A stretch of DNA of 64,000 bases. It comes from Polynucleobacter necessarius (GTDB taxonomy: Bacteria; Pseudomonadota; Gammaproteobacteria; Burkholderiales; Burkholderiaceae). This document shows, in pieces, positions 11,510 to 21,985 of the stretch. Below the pieces are notes generated by a model. It did no database searches. It was not told the origin of the DNA and worked only from the letters and a program-made list of their open reading frames with translations. Each line of letters opens with the position of its first letter. Position 1 is the first letter of the stretch. The position numbers and the translations under genes were made by a program. The stretch spans positions 1,246,669 through 1,310,668 of the forward strand of contig NZ_LT615228.1 of NCBI RefSeq assembly GCF_900096765.1. Direction: 5' to 3'.

Positions 11510-12004
11510 TTAATATCCCGGCAAATTCATTGAGCGCGCAGCATCAGACTGCTTTACGCGAAACTCTTCCAGACGCTTTGCTAGCTCGGCGTCATGCAAT
11601 GCCAATCCAGCAATGACATGCAGCGCTGCATTAGCCGCGCCTGCTTCGCCGATGGCAAAAGTTGCCACCGGAATGCCCTTAGGCATTTGTACGATTGAGT
11701 AGAGAGAATCCTCGCCGCGCAAATACTTGCTAGCAACCGGAACACCATAAACTGGAACGATTGTTTTGGATGCCAACATGCCGGGCAAATGTGCAGCACC
11801 GCCAGCGCCAGCAATAATCGCTTGCAAATCATTAGCAACAGCATTTTCTGCGTACTGGAACATATCATCTGGCATACGATGCGCTGAAAGCACTTTGGCT
11901 TCATGGGGAATATCAAATTGCTCGAGCATCTGGGCGGCGTGTTGCATAGTGTCCCAATCAGAATTGGAACCCATCACTATTCCGACTACTGGCTTCTTAC
12001 TCAT
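11510..12004 (-). CDS. purE: N5-carboxyaminoimidazole ribonucleotide mutase
   Basis: 164 residues, the normal size of class I PurE. It converts N5-CAIR to CAIR. The signature GSNSDWDTM near residue 13, the SAHRMPD motif with the catalytic His, and the GAGGAAHLPGM loop are present. It sits between purC (55 bp upstream) and purK (4 bp downstream), so consecutive steps of the purine pathway are encoded side by side. Confidence 0.97.
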   Translation of the reverse strand: MSKKPVVGIVMGSNSDWDTMQHAAQMLEQFDIPHEAKVLSAHRMPDDMFQYAENAVANDLQAIIAGAGGAAHLPGMLASKTIVPVYGVPVASKYLRGEDSLYSIVQMPKGIPVATFAIGEAGAANAALHVIAGLALHDAELAKRLEEFRVKQSDAARSMNLPGY

Positions 12005-12059
12005 TTACCTCTCCAAATGCCCTAACTGTCTTGTGAGACTCTATTATCCCTGAGATACC

Positions 12060-12962
12060 CTAGTTAGGCGACTTCGTCAGACGACTTAAGGCTTCGCGAT
12101 ACTTTTCTGCCGTCTTTTCAATAACATCTGACGGCAATTGGGGCGCAGGAGCCGTCTTTGGCCACAATTTGCCATTTACTTGAGCCGTTTCCAACCAATC
12201 CCTGACAAATTGCTTATCGTAAGAAGGTGGGTTTGAGCCTACATAGTAGGTTTCGGCTGGCCAAAAACGCGATGAATCCGCGGTCAGGATTTCGTCCATC
12301 AAGACCAGCTGACCGACGTCATCTAAACCAAATTCAAACTTGGTATCCGCAATAATGATTCCGCGAGTAGCTGCGTATTCAGAAGCTTCTTTGTACAAAC
12401 GAATACTGACTTCACGAATTTGATTAGCTAGTTTTTCGCCAATTAATTCAATGACTTTTTCAAAAGAAATATTTTCATCGTGCTCGCCGACATCCGCTTT
12501 TGCTGCAGGAGTAAAAATTGGCTCAGGTAATTTTTGAGCATTTTCCAATCCCGTAGGCAAAGTAATACCGCAAACCTTACCTGTCTCTTTGTAGTCTTTC
12601 CAACCACTGCCAGCTAGATAACCGCGCACAACTGCTTCTACCAAAATGGGTTTCAGGCGTTTTGTTACCACTGCACGACCAACGACCTGACTGACCTCGT
12701 CTGGAGTTACCACAGTCGCTGGATCAATACCCGTCAAATGATTGGGGATGACGCTTGATAATTTTTCAAACCAAAAATTAGCCATCTGATTAAGGACAAC
12801 CCCTTTTTCAGGAATTGGTTCACCCATGACAACATCGAAAGCAGAAAGTCTATCGGTTGTAATCATCAAAAGTTTGTCATCACCAAGCGCATATACATCA
12901 CGCACCTTGCCCTTAGACAGTAGGGGTAATGACTTAATAGAGGTTGAGTACAAAGCAGGCAT
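12060..12962 (-). CDS. purC: SAICAR synthetase
   Basis: 300 residues, matching the longer PurC subfamily that starts with a [21 protein letters not shown] segment. It joins CAIR to aspartate with ATP to make SAICAR. Conserved stretches include [33 protein letters not shown] and [12 protein letters not shown]. It begins 7 bp after the fba stop and precedes purE, linking the glycolytic genes upstream to the purine genes downstream in one leftward run. Confidence 0.97.
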   Translation of the reverse strand: MPALYSTSIKSLPLLSKGKVRDVYALGDDKLLMITTDRLSAFDVVMGEPIPEKGVVLNQMANFWFEKLSSVIPNHLTGIDPATVVTPDEVSQVVGRAVVTKRLKPILVEAVVRGYLAGSGWKDYKETGKVCGITLPTGLENAQKLPEPIFTPAAKADVGEHDENISFEKVIELIGEKLANQIREVSIRLYKEASEYAATRGIIIADTKFEFGLDDVGQLVLMDEILTADSSRFWPAETYYVGSNPPSYDKQFVRDWLETAQVNGKLWPKTAPAPQLPSDVIEKTAEKYREALSRLTKSPN

Positions 12963-12969
12963 ATTAAGT

Positions 12970-14034
12970 TTACTTAACGATCTGGGCTAACTTGCCACTC
13001 TTATAAAGCTCTGCCATGATCTCCAAAGGAATAGGCTTAATCTTGGAGGCTTGACCAGCAGATCCAAAAGCAATAAAGCGTGCCAAACATACTTTTTTAG
13101 CGGCTTCACGTGCAGGTTTTAAATAATCACGAGGATCAAACTTCCTCGGATTTTCAATAAAGTAGCGACGAATCGCACCAGTCATCGCCAAACGAATATC
13201 AGTATCAATGTTAATTTTACGAACGCCATTCTTAATGCCCTCCTGAATCTCTTCCACTGGGACACCATAGGTTTCTTTCATATCACCGCCAAACTCACGA
13301 ATTTCAGCAAGCAACTCTTGCGGAACACTTGAAGATCCGTGCATCACCAAATGGGTATTGGGAATACGTGCATGAATTTCTTTAATGCGATCAATTGCCA
13401 AAATATCGCCTGTTGGCTTTTTACTGAACTTGTATGCGCCATGGCTAGTACCAATCGCGATTGCTAATGCATCACACTGTGTTGCCTTTACAAAATCTGC
13501 CGCTTGCTCTACATCAGTGAGCAATTGCTCACGCGTCATCTTGCCGTCAGCGCCATGACCATCTTCCTTATCACCCTGCATCGTCTCCAAAGAACCGAGC
13601 ACGCCAAGCTCAGCCTCAACAGTCACCCCAATAGAGTGGGAAAACTTTACAACTTCTCTAGATACATCTACGTTGTAGTCATAGCTAGCTACAGTCTTAC
13701 CATCAGCCTCAAGAGAACCGTCCATCATGACGCTGGTAAAACCACTCTTAATTGCCGCCATACAGACAGCTGGACTTTGACCGTGATCTTGGTGCATCAC
13801 TACTGGAATGTGAGGGTAGGCCTCAACTGCAGCAGAAATTAGGTGACGCAAAAATGCTTCGCCGGCATATTTTCGAGCACCAGCGGAGGCTTGCATGATG
13901 ACTGGGGAGTCAGCCTCATTTGCTGCCTCCATAATTGCAGTCACCTGTTCTAGGTTATTGACATTAAATGCAGGTAGGCCATAGCCATTTTCTGCAGCAT
14001 GATCCAAGAGTTGTCGTAAGGATACTAAAGCCAT
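12970..14034 (-). CDS. fba: Fructose-bisphosphate aldolase, class II
   Basis: 354 residues of the CbbA-like class II, metal-dependent aldolase family. It cleaves or forms fructose 1,6-bisphosphate from DHAP and glyceraldehyde 3-phosphate. Zinc-site and phosphate-site segments [20 protein letters not shown] and [10 protein letters not shown] are visible. It lies between pyk (49 bp upstream) and purC (7 bp downstream). An AAGAGATC purine-rich stretch precedes the ATG. Confidence 0.96.
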   Translation of the reverse strand: MALVSLRQLLDHAAENGYGLPAFNVNNLEQVTAIMEAANEADSPVIMQASAGARKYAGEAFLRHLISAAVEAYPHIPVVMHQDHGQSPAVCMAAIKSGFTSVMMDGSLEADGKTVASYDYNVDVSREVVKFSHSIGVTVEAELGVLGSLETMQGDKEDGHGADGKMTREQLLTDVEQAADFVKATQCDALAIAIGTSHGAYKFSKKPTGDILAIDRIKEIHARIPNTHLVMHGSSSVPQELLAEIREFGGDMKETYGVPVEEIQEGIKNGVRKINIDTDIRLAMTGAIRRYFIENPRKFDPRDYLKPAREAAKKVCLARFIAFGSAGQASKIKPIPLEIMAELYKSGKLAQIVK

Positions 14035-14083
14035 GATGATCTCTTAATGAATGGAAAGTTAAAAGTTATAAATAATGAGCAAA

Positions 14084-15520
14084 TCACTTCACGTGAATGA
14101 TCTTAAGGGTATTGGTTCCCCCAGGCTCACCCATTGGCTCGCCCGAAGTTAACACTACCGTATTGCCTGTTTTGACGGCCCCCAACTTCTTCAGACAGGC
14201 CTCTACTTCCTGCAAAGCAGTGTCACGATCTTTGGTGTAGTCCAAGCCAATCGGCGTCACATTTCGATAGGTGCTCAGTGCACGTTGGGTGGCAATCTTT
14301 GATGTCAAAGCAAAAATAGGGACGTGAATGTTGTGGCGACTCATCCAAATTGCGGTTGACCCTGAATCTGTCAGCGCCGCAATTGCATCTGCATTTAAGT
14401 GATGCGCCGTAAATAAAGCTCCTAAAGCAATAGTTTGATCAATTCTCGTAAATGTTTGATCCAAGAAATCGGTGTCTAGTTGGACGCGGTTAGATTTCTC
14501 TGCCTCAACACAGATTTCAGCCATTGCTTTTATAGTTTGAACGGGATACATGCCCGCAGCAGACTCTGCTGAGAGCATTACCGCGTCGGTACCATCGAGC
14601 ACAGCATTGGCAACATCACTCACCTCGGCACGCGTTGGCACTGGAGCATTAATCATTGACTCCATCATTTGAGTGGCGGTAATCGTAAATTTATCTGCTT
14701 CGCGCGCCCAGGCAATCATGCGCTTTTGCAATGCTGGCACAGCAGCATTGCCAACTTCAATTGCTAGGTCGCCACGAGCAACCATAATGCCATCGCTCTC
14801 AACAATGATACTCTTAAGAGCCTCTGGCTCAATCGCTTCTGCACGCTCTACTTTAGCAATGGTTCTAACTTTTCCAACACCATATTTGGCGCTAGCAGCA
14901 TCTGCTAGTTTGCGAGCATATGCCATATCAGCGCCATCTTTTGGAAAGCTGATTGCTAAAAAATCCACGCCCATAGCAATTGCTGCATCCAAATCAGCAA
15001 TGTCTTTTTCAGTTAACGCTGGCGCTGTTAAACCACCGCCCGCTCTATTAATACCTTTGTTATTTGATAACGGACCGCCTTGCTCTACTAGCGTGTAGAT
15101 TTCTCCACCCAGAACACTCTCTACACGCAACACGACAAGGCCGTCGTTTAATAAGAGGCGATCACCAGGCTTCACATCATTTGGCAGCTCTTTGTAATCT
15201 AAGCCTACACGGGTTTGATCACCAAGCTCACAAGCAATATCCAAAATAAATTTCTCCCCTTCTTTGAGGAGAATTTTGCTGTCAGAGAATTTACCAATAC
15301 GAATTTTTGGGCCCTGCAAGTCAGCCATGATGCCCACTTCTTTACCCACTTCCGCTGAGATGCTGCGAACCAAATCATGGCGCGACTTATGGTCAGCTAC
15401 TGTGCCATGTGAAAAATTCATACGCACCACATCAACGCCTGCACGAATCATGTCGCGCAACACTTCCGGCCTCTCGGAAGCAGGCCCTAAGGTTGCAATG
15501 ATTTTGGTTGCTCTAAGCAT
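14084..15520 (-). CDS. pyk: Pyruvate kinase
   Basis: 478 residues, normal for bacterial pyruvate kinase. It transfers phosphate from phosphoenolpyruvate to ADP, the last step of glycolysis. N-terminal RATKIIATLGPAS, MADLQGPKIRIG, and the K/E active-site region TIAKVERAEAIE...VARGDLAIEVG with ATQMMESMI are intact. It starts 2 bp after the pgk stop, so pgk and pyk are translationally close and surely co-transcribed. Confidence 0.97.
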   Translation of the reverse strand: MLRATKIIATLGPASERPEVLRDMIRAGVDVVRMNFSHGTVADHKSRHDLVRSISAEVGKEVGIMADLQGPKIRIGKFSDSKILLKEGEKFILDIACELGDQTRVGLDYKELPNDVKPGDRLLLNDGLVVLRVESVLGGEIYTLVEQGGPLSNNKGINRAGGGLTAPALTEKDIADLDAAIAMGVDFLAISFPKDGADMAYARKLADAASAKYGVGKVRTIAKVERAEAIEPEALKSIIVESDGIMVARGDLAIEVGNAAVPALQKRMIAWAREADKFTITATQMMESMINAPVPTRAEVSDVANAVLDGTDAVMLSAESAAGMYPVQTIKAMAEICVEAEKSNRVQLDTDFLDQTFTRIDQTIALGALFTAHHLNADAIAALTDSGSTAIWMSRHNIHVPIFALTSKIATQRALSTYRNVTPIGLDYTKDRDTALQEVEACLKKLGAVKTGNTVVLTSGEPMGEPGGTNTLKIIHVK

Positions 15521-15522
15521 AT

Positions 15523-16734
15523 TTAGTCTTTCGCTCTTTCGGCAAGCACCGCAAAGGCTGGCAAAGTTTTGCCTTCTAGGAATTCCAAGAAAGCGCCGCC
15601 GCCAGTTGAGATGTAATCTACTTGATTTTCAATACCGTACTTTGCAATAGCCGCCAAAGTATCGCCACCACCTGCAATCGAAAATGCTGGTGAGTGTGCA
15701 ATTGCGGCTGCAAGCATTTTGGTGCCTCCACCAAACTGATCAATCTCAAATACACCTAAGGGACCATTCCAAACAATTGTGCCTGCATGGGCGAGCATGA
15801 TGGACAGACGAGCTGCAGTCTTAGGCCCAATATCAAGAATCATGTCATCTTCAGCCACTTGATCGGCAGACACTCTATTTGCACGCGCCAGTGGAGAGAG
15901 CTCATTGGCAACTACAACGTCTTCAGGAATCGGAACATGAGCTCCACGCTTCTCCATGATCTCCATAATTTCTTTAGCTTCATTAACCAAATCGGGCTCT
16001 GCTAGAGACTTACCGATAGGCAATCCTTTGGCCAGCATGAAGGTATTGGCTATACCGCCACCAACAATCAGCTCATCAACCTTCTCCGAAAGAGCCTTCA
16101 AAATAGTGAGCTTAGATGAAACTTTTGAACCCGCAACAATTGCAACCAGTGGGCGTTTTGGGCTTGCCAATGCGCGGCTTAGGGCATCTAACTCAGCCGC
16201 CATAAGAGGACCTGCACATGCAATCGGTGCAAATTTAGCAATGCCATTTGTGGTTGCTTCAGCACGGTGCGCAGTACCAAAAGCATCATTTACATAAACA
16301 TCGCAAAGCGCAGCAATCTTTTTTGCAAGCTCATCGTTATTCTTTTTCTCGCCAACATTCAAACGGCAATTTTCCAGAAGAACTACTTCGCCTGGATTCA
16401 CTTCAAAGCCACCATCTACCCAATCGCTAATCAGAGGAACTTTGCGATTAAGCAATGTAGCAATACGGTCGGCGACGGGCGCCAAACTATCCTCTGGCTT
16501 AAATTCACCCTCGGTAGGACGACCCAAGTGTGATGTCACCATCACTGCCGCGCCTGCATCCAAACACATTTGCACCGCAGGCATCGACGCCCTAATGCGA
16601 GTGTCTTCAGTAATATTTCCAGCCTCATCCTGGGGGACATTGAGGTCGGCACGGATAAACACCCGCTTACCCTTCAATTGCCCAGATTGGGCTAATTCGC
16701 TTAAACGTTTAACTTTAAATAAGGATTCCGGCAT
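15523..16734 (-). CDS. pgk: Phosphoglycerate kinase
   Basis: 403 residues, the usual PGK length with N and C lobes. It makes ATP from 1,3-bisphosphoglycerate. Hallmarks are [12 protein letters not shown], the [12 protein letters not shown] substrate segment, the VAGSKVSSK hinge region and the C-terminal GGGDTLAAI nucleotide loop. It is the first gene of the leftward run pgk-pyk-fba-purC-purE-purK-sua5. A 217-bp divergent intergenic region separates it from ilvE and must hold both promoters. Confidence 0.97.
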   Translation of the reverse strand: MPESLFKVKRLSELAQSGQLKGKRVFIRADLNVPQDEAGNITEDTRIRASMPAVQMCLDAGAAVMVTSHLGRPTEGEFKPEDSLAPVADRIATLLNRKVPLISDWVDGGFEVNPGEVVLLENCRLNVGEKKNNDELAKKIAALCDVYVNDAFGTAHRAEATTNGIAKFAPIACAGPLMAAELDALSRALASPKRPLVAIVAGSKVSSKLTILKALSEKVDELIVGGGIANTFMLAKGLPIGKSLAEPDLVNEAKEIMEIMEKRGAHVPIPEDVVVANELSPLARANRVSADQVAEDDMILDIGPKTAARLSIMLAHAGTIVWNGPLGVFEIDQFGGGTKMLAAAIAHSPAFSIAGGGDTLAAIAKYGIENQVDYISTGGGAFLEFLEGKTLPAFAVLAERAKD

Positions 16735-16950
16735 GAGATTGGCTAATTTTGGTGGTTTATGAGCAATGCTCCATTCTAAATCGTCCGGTCGCCTAACCCC
16801 TAAGGATCAGTGCAACTTCCTTTAAGCCTGCTCTACAATGGAGGCTTGGACGCAACCCGAGTCAAAAGAAAAGGCCCAAAGGGTCTTGTGGTCTGGCGCC
16901 CCGATAAATCCGCTATTACACATAGCCTATAGACACAAAAAGGTAGAAAA

Positions 16951-16986
16951 AATGTCGATGTCCGACCGAATGTCGATGTCCGACCG
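16951..16986 (+). repeat. Perfect 18-bp tandem duplication over the ilvE start
   Basis: Two identical 18-bp units (16951-16968 and 16969-16986) beginning AATGTCG. Each carries in-frame ATG codons, so ilvE has several candidate starts and a doubled MSMSDR leader. Confidence 0.92.
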
Positions 16987-17893
16987 CGATGGCTTTATTT
17001 GGTCCGATGGGAAACTTATTCCTTGGCGCGAGGCCAATATTCATGTTCTAACCCATAGCCTGCATTACGGAATGGGTGTTTTTGAGGGTATCCGAGCTTA
17101 TAAGACACCACAGGGAACCGCAATTTTTCGCCTTCCAGAGCATGTAAAGCGTCTTTTTAACGGCACGAAAATCTTCCAAATGAGTATGCCTCACAGCCCA
17201 GAAGACATCACCAAGGGCATTATTGATGTAGTGAACAGCAATCAGCTGGAATCCTGCTACATCCGCCCAATTATCTTTATTGGCTCCCAAAAACTCGGTA
17301 TCTCTCCAAAGGGCAATAGCATCCACACTGCAATTGCAGCATGGGAATGGGGCGCTTATTTAGGCGAAGATGGTCTTAATAAGGGTATTCGCGTTAAAAC
17401 ATCCTCTTTTACCCGCCATTTTGTTAACTCATCCCTAGTGAGAGCCAAAGCATCGGGCTACTACATCAATTCTATTTTGGCCAATCAAGAAGTAACCGCC
17501 AATGGATATGATGAAGCTCTCTTGCTTGATACTGAAGGATACGTTTCTGAGGGATCTGGAGAGAATATTTTCATGGTGAGTGACGGCATCGTTTACACGC
17601 CCGATCTGGCATCTTGCTTGGACGGCATTACTCGTGATTCCATCATTGAAATTGTGAAAGATCTTGGCCTTGAGTTGCGTGAAAAACGGATTACTCGCGA
17701 TGAAATCTATTCAGCTGATGAAGCCTTTTTTACCGGTACCGCCGCTGAGGTAACTCCAATTCGCGAACTAGATGATCGTACGATTGGTGATGGTAAGCGC
17801 GGTCCCATCACCGAAAGAATTCAAAAAACTTATTTTGATGCGGTATACGGCAGAAGCGATAAGTACAAATCATGGCTCACATACGTTAAATAA
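16952..17893 (+). CDS. ilvE: Branched-chain amino acid aminotransferase
   Basis: 313 residues from the ATG at 16952; the frame is open further upstream to 16838, but AGGT 8 nt before 16952 and the family N-terminus favour the later start. It is a fold-type IV PLP enzyme for the last step of Val, Leu and Ile synthesis. HSLHYGMGVFEGIRAY, SGYYINSILANQEV (with the PLP lysine upstream in RAKASG) and EGSGENIFMV are conserved. A perfect 18-bp tandem duplication at the start adds six residues (MSMSDR twice) in frame. Confidence 0.95.
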   Translation: MSMSDRMSMSDRDGFIWSDGKLIPWREANIHVLTHSLHYGMGVFEGIRAYKTPQGTAIFRLPEHVKRLFNGTKIFQMSMPHSPEDITKGIIDVVNSNQLESCYIRPIIFIGSQKLGISPKGNSIHTAIAAWEWGAYLGEDGLNKGIRVKTSSFTRHFVNSSLVRAKASGYYINSILANQEVTANGYDEALLLDTEGYVSEGSGENIFMVSDGIVYTPDLASCLDGITRDSIIEIVKDLGLELREKRITRDEIYSADEAFFTGTAAEVTPIRELDDRTIGDGKRGPITERIQKTYFDAVYGRSDKYKSWLTYVK

Positions 17894-17916
17894 TATTTAG
17901 CAACGGGAATCAAAAT

Positions 17917-18105
17917 ATGACTCAAGCTCAAGCGGTAATGGTGAATGGCAAGGATTTGCCTTTGCACTGCCCAACTAATAACACTCCTGCATGGAATTCG
18001 CATCCAAGAGTATTTTTAGATATCACTAAAACCAGGGAAGCTAAGTGTCCATACTGCGGCACTGAGTACAAACTCATTCCTGGCACAGAGCCACACGGAC
18101 ACTAA
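17917..18105 (+). CDS. Small zinc-finger domain protein
   Basis: 62 residues with a CHCC-type zinc-ribbon layout: His17-Cys18 followed by a C-terminal CPYCGTEY pair. Such small proteins are common in Burkholderiales, often next to ilvE and waaF. By analogy with a mitochondrial complex I assembly subunit they are annotated as zinc-finger domain proteins, with no proven role here. It lies 23 bp after ilvE and is probably co-transcribed with it. Confidence 0.85.
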   Translation: MTQAQAVMVNGKDLPLHCPTNNTPAWNSHPRVFLDITKTREAKCPYCGTEYKLIPGTEPHGH

Positions 18106-18114
18106 GCCTTATCA

Positions 18115-18137
18115 GCACTTCCTCGCGGGGTGCTGAG
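18115..18137 (+). other. Hairpin between zinc-finger gene and waaF
   Basis: CAGCAC and its complement GTGCTG flank a GC-rich loop in the 46-bp gap before waaF. No T-run follows, so it is not a convincing intrinsic terminator. It may be an mRNA stem ahead of waaF. Confidence 0.4.
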
Positions 18138-18151
18138 TCGGGATACATTAC

Positions 18152-19207
18152 ATGCAGAGTATTCTGATTATTGCCCCTAACTGGATTGGGGATGCAGTGA
18201 TGAGCCAGCCATTACTGGCTCAACTTAAAAACCAATATCCGAATTCCAACATTGATGTTCTTGCCACCACTTGGGTTGCACCAATCTATCGAGCATACTC
18301 AGAGGTACATGAAGTCATTGAGGCCAAACTGGAGCATAAAAAACTACAATGGACTTTACGCAAACAGCTAGCCCAAAAGATTCAAAGCAAAAATTACCAA
18401 GTCTGCTTTGTATTACCCAATAGTCTTAAGTCTGCACTAATCCCCTGGCTGGCTAATATTCCCTTTCGGATTGGCTATCACGGGGAATTCCGCTATGGCC
18501 TGATTAATTTAGCTCTAGAAAATCCCAGCAAAATTAATCGCCCTCCAATGGTTGAACACTATCTTGCGCTGAGCCAAGTTTTGTCTGATGAGTTAAAAAT
18601 CCTTAGTGATTTAACTGCACCCAAACTGAACGTATCGCCCCCAGCAAACGAATCAGTTCGCGAGAAATTAGATCATGCAGGTATCGATGCTAAATCCCTT
18701 CTCGTCTTATGTCCTGGCGCCGAATATGGTCCAACAAAACGCTGGCCTGCAGAGAAATTTGCCCAATTGGCACAAGCTCTCGTCGACGAGAATTCAAAAA
18801 TGCACATTATTCTTCTTGGCAGCCAGAGTGATCATGCTATTGCCCAAGAGATTTCTCAGCGGGCAAAGCGTCCATCTGATATCCATAACTGGTGTGGCCA
18901 GACAACTCTAGATGAGGCAATTGCGCTTATAGGCAGTGCCAAAGGGGTAGTAAGTAATGACTCTGGCTTAATGCATGTAGCAGCCGCTCTTCAAACTCCA
19001 CAAGTAGCTATTTTTGGGTCAAGCGACCCAGCACATACTCCGCCCCTGTCCTCCAAAGCCAAAGTCATTTGGCTCAATCTTCCTTGCAGCCCGTGCCATA
19101 AAAAGGAATGTCCTCTTGGCCATTTGAAGTGCTTAAATAATATTCTTCCGCAACAAGTATTTGCCACACTCAATGCGGCAATAAATTCCTCTGAAAAGTT
19201 AACATGA
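18152..19207 (+). CDS. waaF: ADP-heptose:LPS heptosyltransferase II
   Basis: 351 residues of glycosyltransferase family 9. It adds the second L-glycero-D-manno-heptose to the lipopolysaccharide inner core at the inner face of the cytoplasmic membrane. Present are the start ILIIAPNWIGDAVMSQPLL, the LCPGAEYGPTKRWP donor-site region, VSNDSGLMHVAAAL and a C-terminal Cys cluster (CSPCHKKECPLGHLKC). It overlaps the next gene by 4 bp (ATGA), so the two are translationally coupled. Confidence 0.95.
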   Translation: MQSILIIAPNWIGDAVMSQPLLAQLKNQYPNSNIDVLATTWVAPIYRAYSEVHEVIEAKLEHKKLQWTLRKQLAQKIQSKNYQVCFVLPNSLKSALIPWLANIPFRIGYHGEFRYGLINLALENPSKINRPPMVEHYLALSQVLSDELKILSDLTAPKLNVSPPANESVREKLDHAGIDAKSLLVLCPGAEYGPTKRWPAEKFAQLAQALVDENSKMHIILLGSQSDHAIAQEISQRAKRPSDIHNWCGQTTLDEAIALIGSAKGVVSNDSGLMHVAAALQTPQVAIFGSSDPAHTPPLSSKAKVIWLNLPCSPCHKKECPLGHLKCLNNILPQQVFATLNAAINSSEKLT

Positions 19208-19638
19208 CCAAACTTGCGAGACTCTTTCACAATGCCGATGATGTTGTTGACGCCTGGCGCGACGCCCTACGTCACCGAGATATGCAGGGTGCTTTAGATA
19301 TTTGGCTAGATGATGACTCTATCACCTGCGTCCTTCCAGAGGGCCACCGCCTCACTGGACATGCAGAAATTCGCAAAGGCCTTGAAAGGCTGCTTGCCAA
19401 ACAACCGCTATTTTTAGAGCCTATTGCATGCATCAGCCACTCAGTATTAGGTGCTGCGGTATACGATACCACCGAAGCAGTTCACTTTCGACCAGATCAA
19501 ATCGAATCTGAATTTTTTCTCAACATTACCTTAGTCCTTCTTCAAGACAGTCAGGGCTGGAGAATCGCGCATCTCCACGCCAGTCACTCCACTGAGGAAA
19601 ATTTTGATACCCCATCAACACCTCACGGCCTGCATTAA
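19204..19638 (+). CDS. NTF2-like (SnoaL/DUF4440-type) protein
   Basis: 144 residues with the nuclear-transport-factor-2 fold pattern: an initial helix pair (DAWRDALRHRDMQGALDIW), an acidic DDDSITCVLPEG strand, GHAEIRKGLERLL, and a final strand ending GWRIAHLHAS. Members bind small ligands or act as enzymes; no substrate can be assigned. Its ATG overlaps the waaF stop, and the next gene starts directly after its stop codon. Confidence 0.75.
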   Translation: MTKLARLFHNADDVVDAWRDALRHRDMQGALDIWLDDDSITCVLPEGHRLTGHAEIRKGLERLLAKQPLFLEPIACISHSVLGAAVYDTTEAVHFRPDQIESEFFLNITLVLLQDSQGWRIAHLHASHSTEENFDTPSTPHGLH

Positions 19639-20265
19639 TTGAATGGACGAACAAGTCTTAGGTCCTTAATCAAATGGCCTAATGTGCCAGATTGTTTTGG
19701 CTGGCTTAGTTTAGACAGACGCGGTCAATGGCGAATGCGCGATGAATTTGCCCAAAAAAACCACCTGTCTGGCCAAGTCATTTCTCATACGATGCTAAAT
19801 GACTATATTGCTCGTAACTACCTTAGCGACCAATTGGGGCGATTCTTTTTTCAAAATGGTCCTCAGAAAGTATTTGTTAGTCTTGACTCTACCCCTTGGG
19901 TAGCCAGAATTATTCCCGACGGAAAGGGCTTCAAACTCATCACTCAGCGTCAAACACAAATGCAACCCTCAAAAGCCTTAAGTGATGAACGTGGCAATAT
20001 TTATATTGTTGGATATCTAAATCAAACGATCCTTCAAGATTCCGAAAGCCCTACATTCGTAAAAAAAGAGCTTCAAAGTATTGCACTATTACATGACCAC
20101 GATTTAGATCGTTTTTCTGAGATGGCCAAATTAGAAGAACAGGCTTGTAGCTATGGTGGCTCCTGGGAATGGCAAGGAGAAAAATTACCCTTAGACCCAA
20201 TCCATTCTGAAGAATTGGCTAAACAGTTCAAGTTTGTAAAGCAACCAGAACCAAATACACTCTAG
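19639..20265 (+). CDS. Conserved protein of unknown function
   Basis: 208 residues, not recognised. It starts at a TTG placed immediately after the preceding stop; the next in-frame ATG is about 32 codons in and would cut into folded sequence (FGWLSLDRRGQWRMRD). No signal peptide or membrane helix is seen. The composition is globular with many aromatic residues and several strand-like segments. Coupling to waaF and the NTF2-like gene suggests shared transcription only. The 3' end overlaps the convergent peptidase gene by 4 bp. Confidence 0.65.
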   Translation: MNGRTSLRSLIKWPNVPDCFGWLSLDRRGQWRMRDEFAQKNHLSGQVISHTMLNDYIARNYLSDQLGRFFFQNGPQKVFVSLDSTPWVARIIPDGKGFKLITQRQTQMQPSKALSDERGNIYIVGYLNQTILQDSESPTFVKKELQSIALLHDHDLDRFSEMAKLEEQACSYGGSWEWQGEKLPLDPIHSEELAKQFKFVKQPEPNTL

Positions 20266-21962
20266 CTAGGCAATTTATTTTTATCTTTTAGCTCATCCTG
20301 ATATTGTCTTTGCATCTGGCGAAGTCGAGCATCGATAGTCGAACCTTGATAATAATCAGAACCTGCTGCTGCACGTGCAATTTTCATTTGCTCCAGGGCT
20401 GATGGCCATGACCCCTCCAGAGCATATTTTTCGCCTAAAGCAAAATGACGCATAGGAATATTATTTGCCTGATCGTATGCAGATGAGAGCAAACCCCACC
20501 AAATCACCTCATTTGGCTGAACTTTAGTGCGCGCCTTTAACCAAGTGATAGCATCATTAGTTTTTCCGAGTTTCAACTCTGCTTTAATCATTGATACAGC
20601 TGCCGCATAAGATTGTGGATAGGTCTTGAGTGCAGACTGAGCAATTTGCAAAGCCTCTTCGTTTTTACCTTTTGCAAGCGCTAACTCAGAAACCATCGTA
20701 TCTAATGACAAACTTTGTAACTGCCCAGAGGAATTTGCCAAATTGTATTTCTGAGCCAGGGCACGAGCTTGCTGCAAATTTGCTTCTGCTGCATCAATCT
20801 TGCCTTGCCGTTGTGCAATCAGAGCCAAACCATAAAAACCCTCCATTTGCTTTCCAATAGCAGATTGCTTGCTTAAGCTATCAAATACATTCTTTAGGTC
20901 ATATAGGCCGCTAGAGCTGCCTGCTTGCTCCATGCGAGCACGGGCCTTAATAAAATAGAACTCTGATGAAGTAGATACATGATGGGGTGAAATATTGCGC
21001 ACCCTATCTTGCATATCAGCAATTCGATCGGTTGTTAGTGGGTGGGTGCGAACATAGGTTGGAACCCCTTTATCCATGATTCCCGTGATTTTTTGTAGAC
21101 GCTGAAAAAAATCAGGCGCACCACTTACGTCATAACCACTTGCATTCAAGATTTGGAAACCAACTCGGTCGGCCTCGCTCTCAGCAGATCTCGAGTAAGA
21201 GAGCTGATTATTTACAGCCATTGCTTGACCGCCCTGCATAAGACCTGCCGCCGCTTGAGGGTTGCGAGACATTGCCAAAGCGCCGAGCGCGAACCCAGCA
21301 AGAGATAGCATCATATTGGTAGTTTGCTGATCCATTTGACGCGCCAAATGTCGCTGCAAAACGTGTCCTGTTTCATGCCCCATTACTGAGGCCACTTCTG
21401 AATCCGTTTCTGCATCAACAATCAATCCAGTATGAAATCCAATAAAACCCCCGGGCAATGCAAACGCATTAATGCTGCTATCTTTCACGGCAAAAACTTC
21501 ATAGTTATAAGCACCACTACCTTGTTCGTTCGCACCACCTAGTTGTAATTTCTTTGCAGCCTGCAATAAACGTCGCTCCATTTGATTAAGGTAGTCATAC
21601 AGCGGCAAATCATTCGAATAGTCAGCATCAGGCCTGATTTGGCGCATAATCATCTCACCATACTTACGCTCGTCTATTCGACTTAAAGAGTCGCCGCCAG
21701 GGTCACCCATATCAGGCAAAACAATATTGGGCTGCGTTTGAAATGAATTACGGTTTGGCGCGTTAGCAGGACGAGCATCCGGCGATTGCATTGCCCGGCC
21801 AATATTTTGCAGAGCCGCTGAATTACCATCAACCGACACATCCCCAGCAGCCGGTGCAGCGTAGGCAGGACTATAGCCAGACATTCCTAGCGCCAAGACC
21901 AAATGAAACGTCAAAATACGCTGAAAAACAGATGTTTTATTGGCTGACTTTATATCTTGCAT
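20262..21962 (-). CDS. BepA-like periplasmic M48 metalloprotease with TPRs
   Basis: 566 residues from the ATG at 21962 (MQDIKSANK...). The open frame extends to 22076, but this start gives a clean signal peptide ending near PAYAAPAAG. An M48 peptidase domain with the zinc motif [12 protein letters not shown] and downstream [12 protein letters not shown] is followed by C-terminal tetratricopeptide helices (about 330-560). BepA-type proteases survey outer-membrane protein and LptD assembly in the periplasm. It is divergent from moaC with only 23 bp between the starts. Confidence 0.9.
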   Translation of the reverse strand: MQDIKSANKTSVFQRILTFHLVLALGMSGYSPAYAAPAAGDVSVDGNSAALQNIGRAMQSPDARPANAPNRNSFQTQPNIVLPDMGDPGGDSLSRIDERKYGEMIMRQIRPDADYSNDLPLYDYLNQMERRLLQAAKKLQLGGANEQGSGAYNYEVFAVKDSSINAFALPGGFIGFHTGLIVDAETDSEVASVMGHETGHVLQRHLARQMDQQTTNMMLSLAGFALGALAMSRNPQAAAGLMQGGQAMAVNNQLSYSRSAESEADRVGFQILNASGYDVSGAPDFFQRLQKITGIMDKGVPTYVRTHPLTTDRIADMQDRVRNISPHHVSTSSEFYFIKARARMEQAGSSSGLYDLKNVFDSLSKQSAIGKQMEGFYGLALIAQRQGKIDAAEANLQQARALAQKYNLANSSGQLQSLSLDTMVSELALAKGKNEEALQIAQSALKTYPQSYAAAVSMIKAELKLGKTNDAITWLKARTKVQPNEVIWWGLLSSAYDQANNIPMRHFALGEKYALEGSWPSALEQMKIARAAAGSDYYQGSTIDARLRQMQRQYQDELKDKNKLPS

Positions 21963-21985
21963 GCCTATATGGTAAAACTTATCCC

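Noticed and set aside
16838..16951. Longer ilvE starting at ATG 16838
   Set aside because: The added 38 residues do not match the family N-terminus, and the later ATG has a better placed AGGT.
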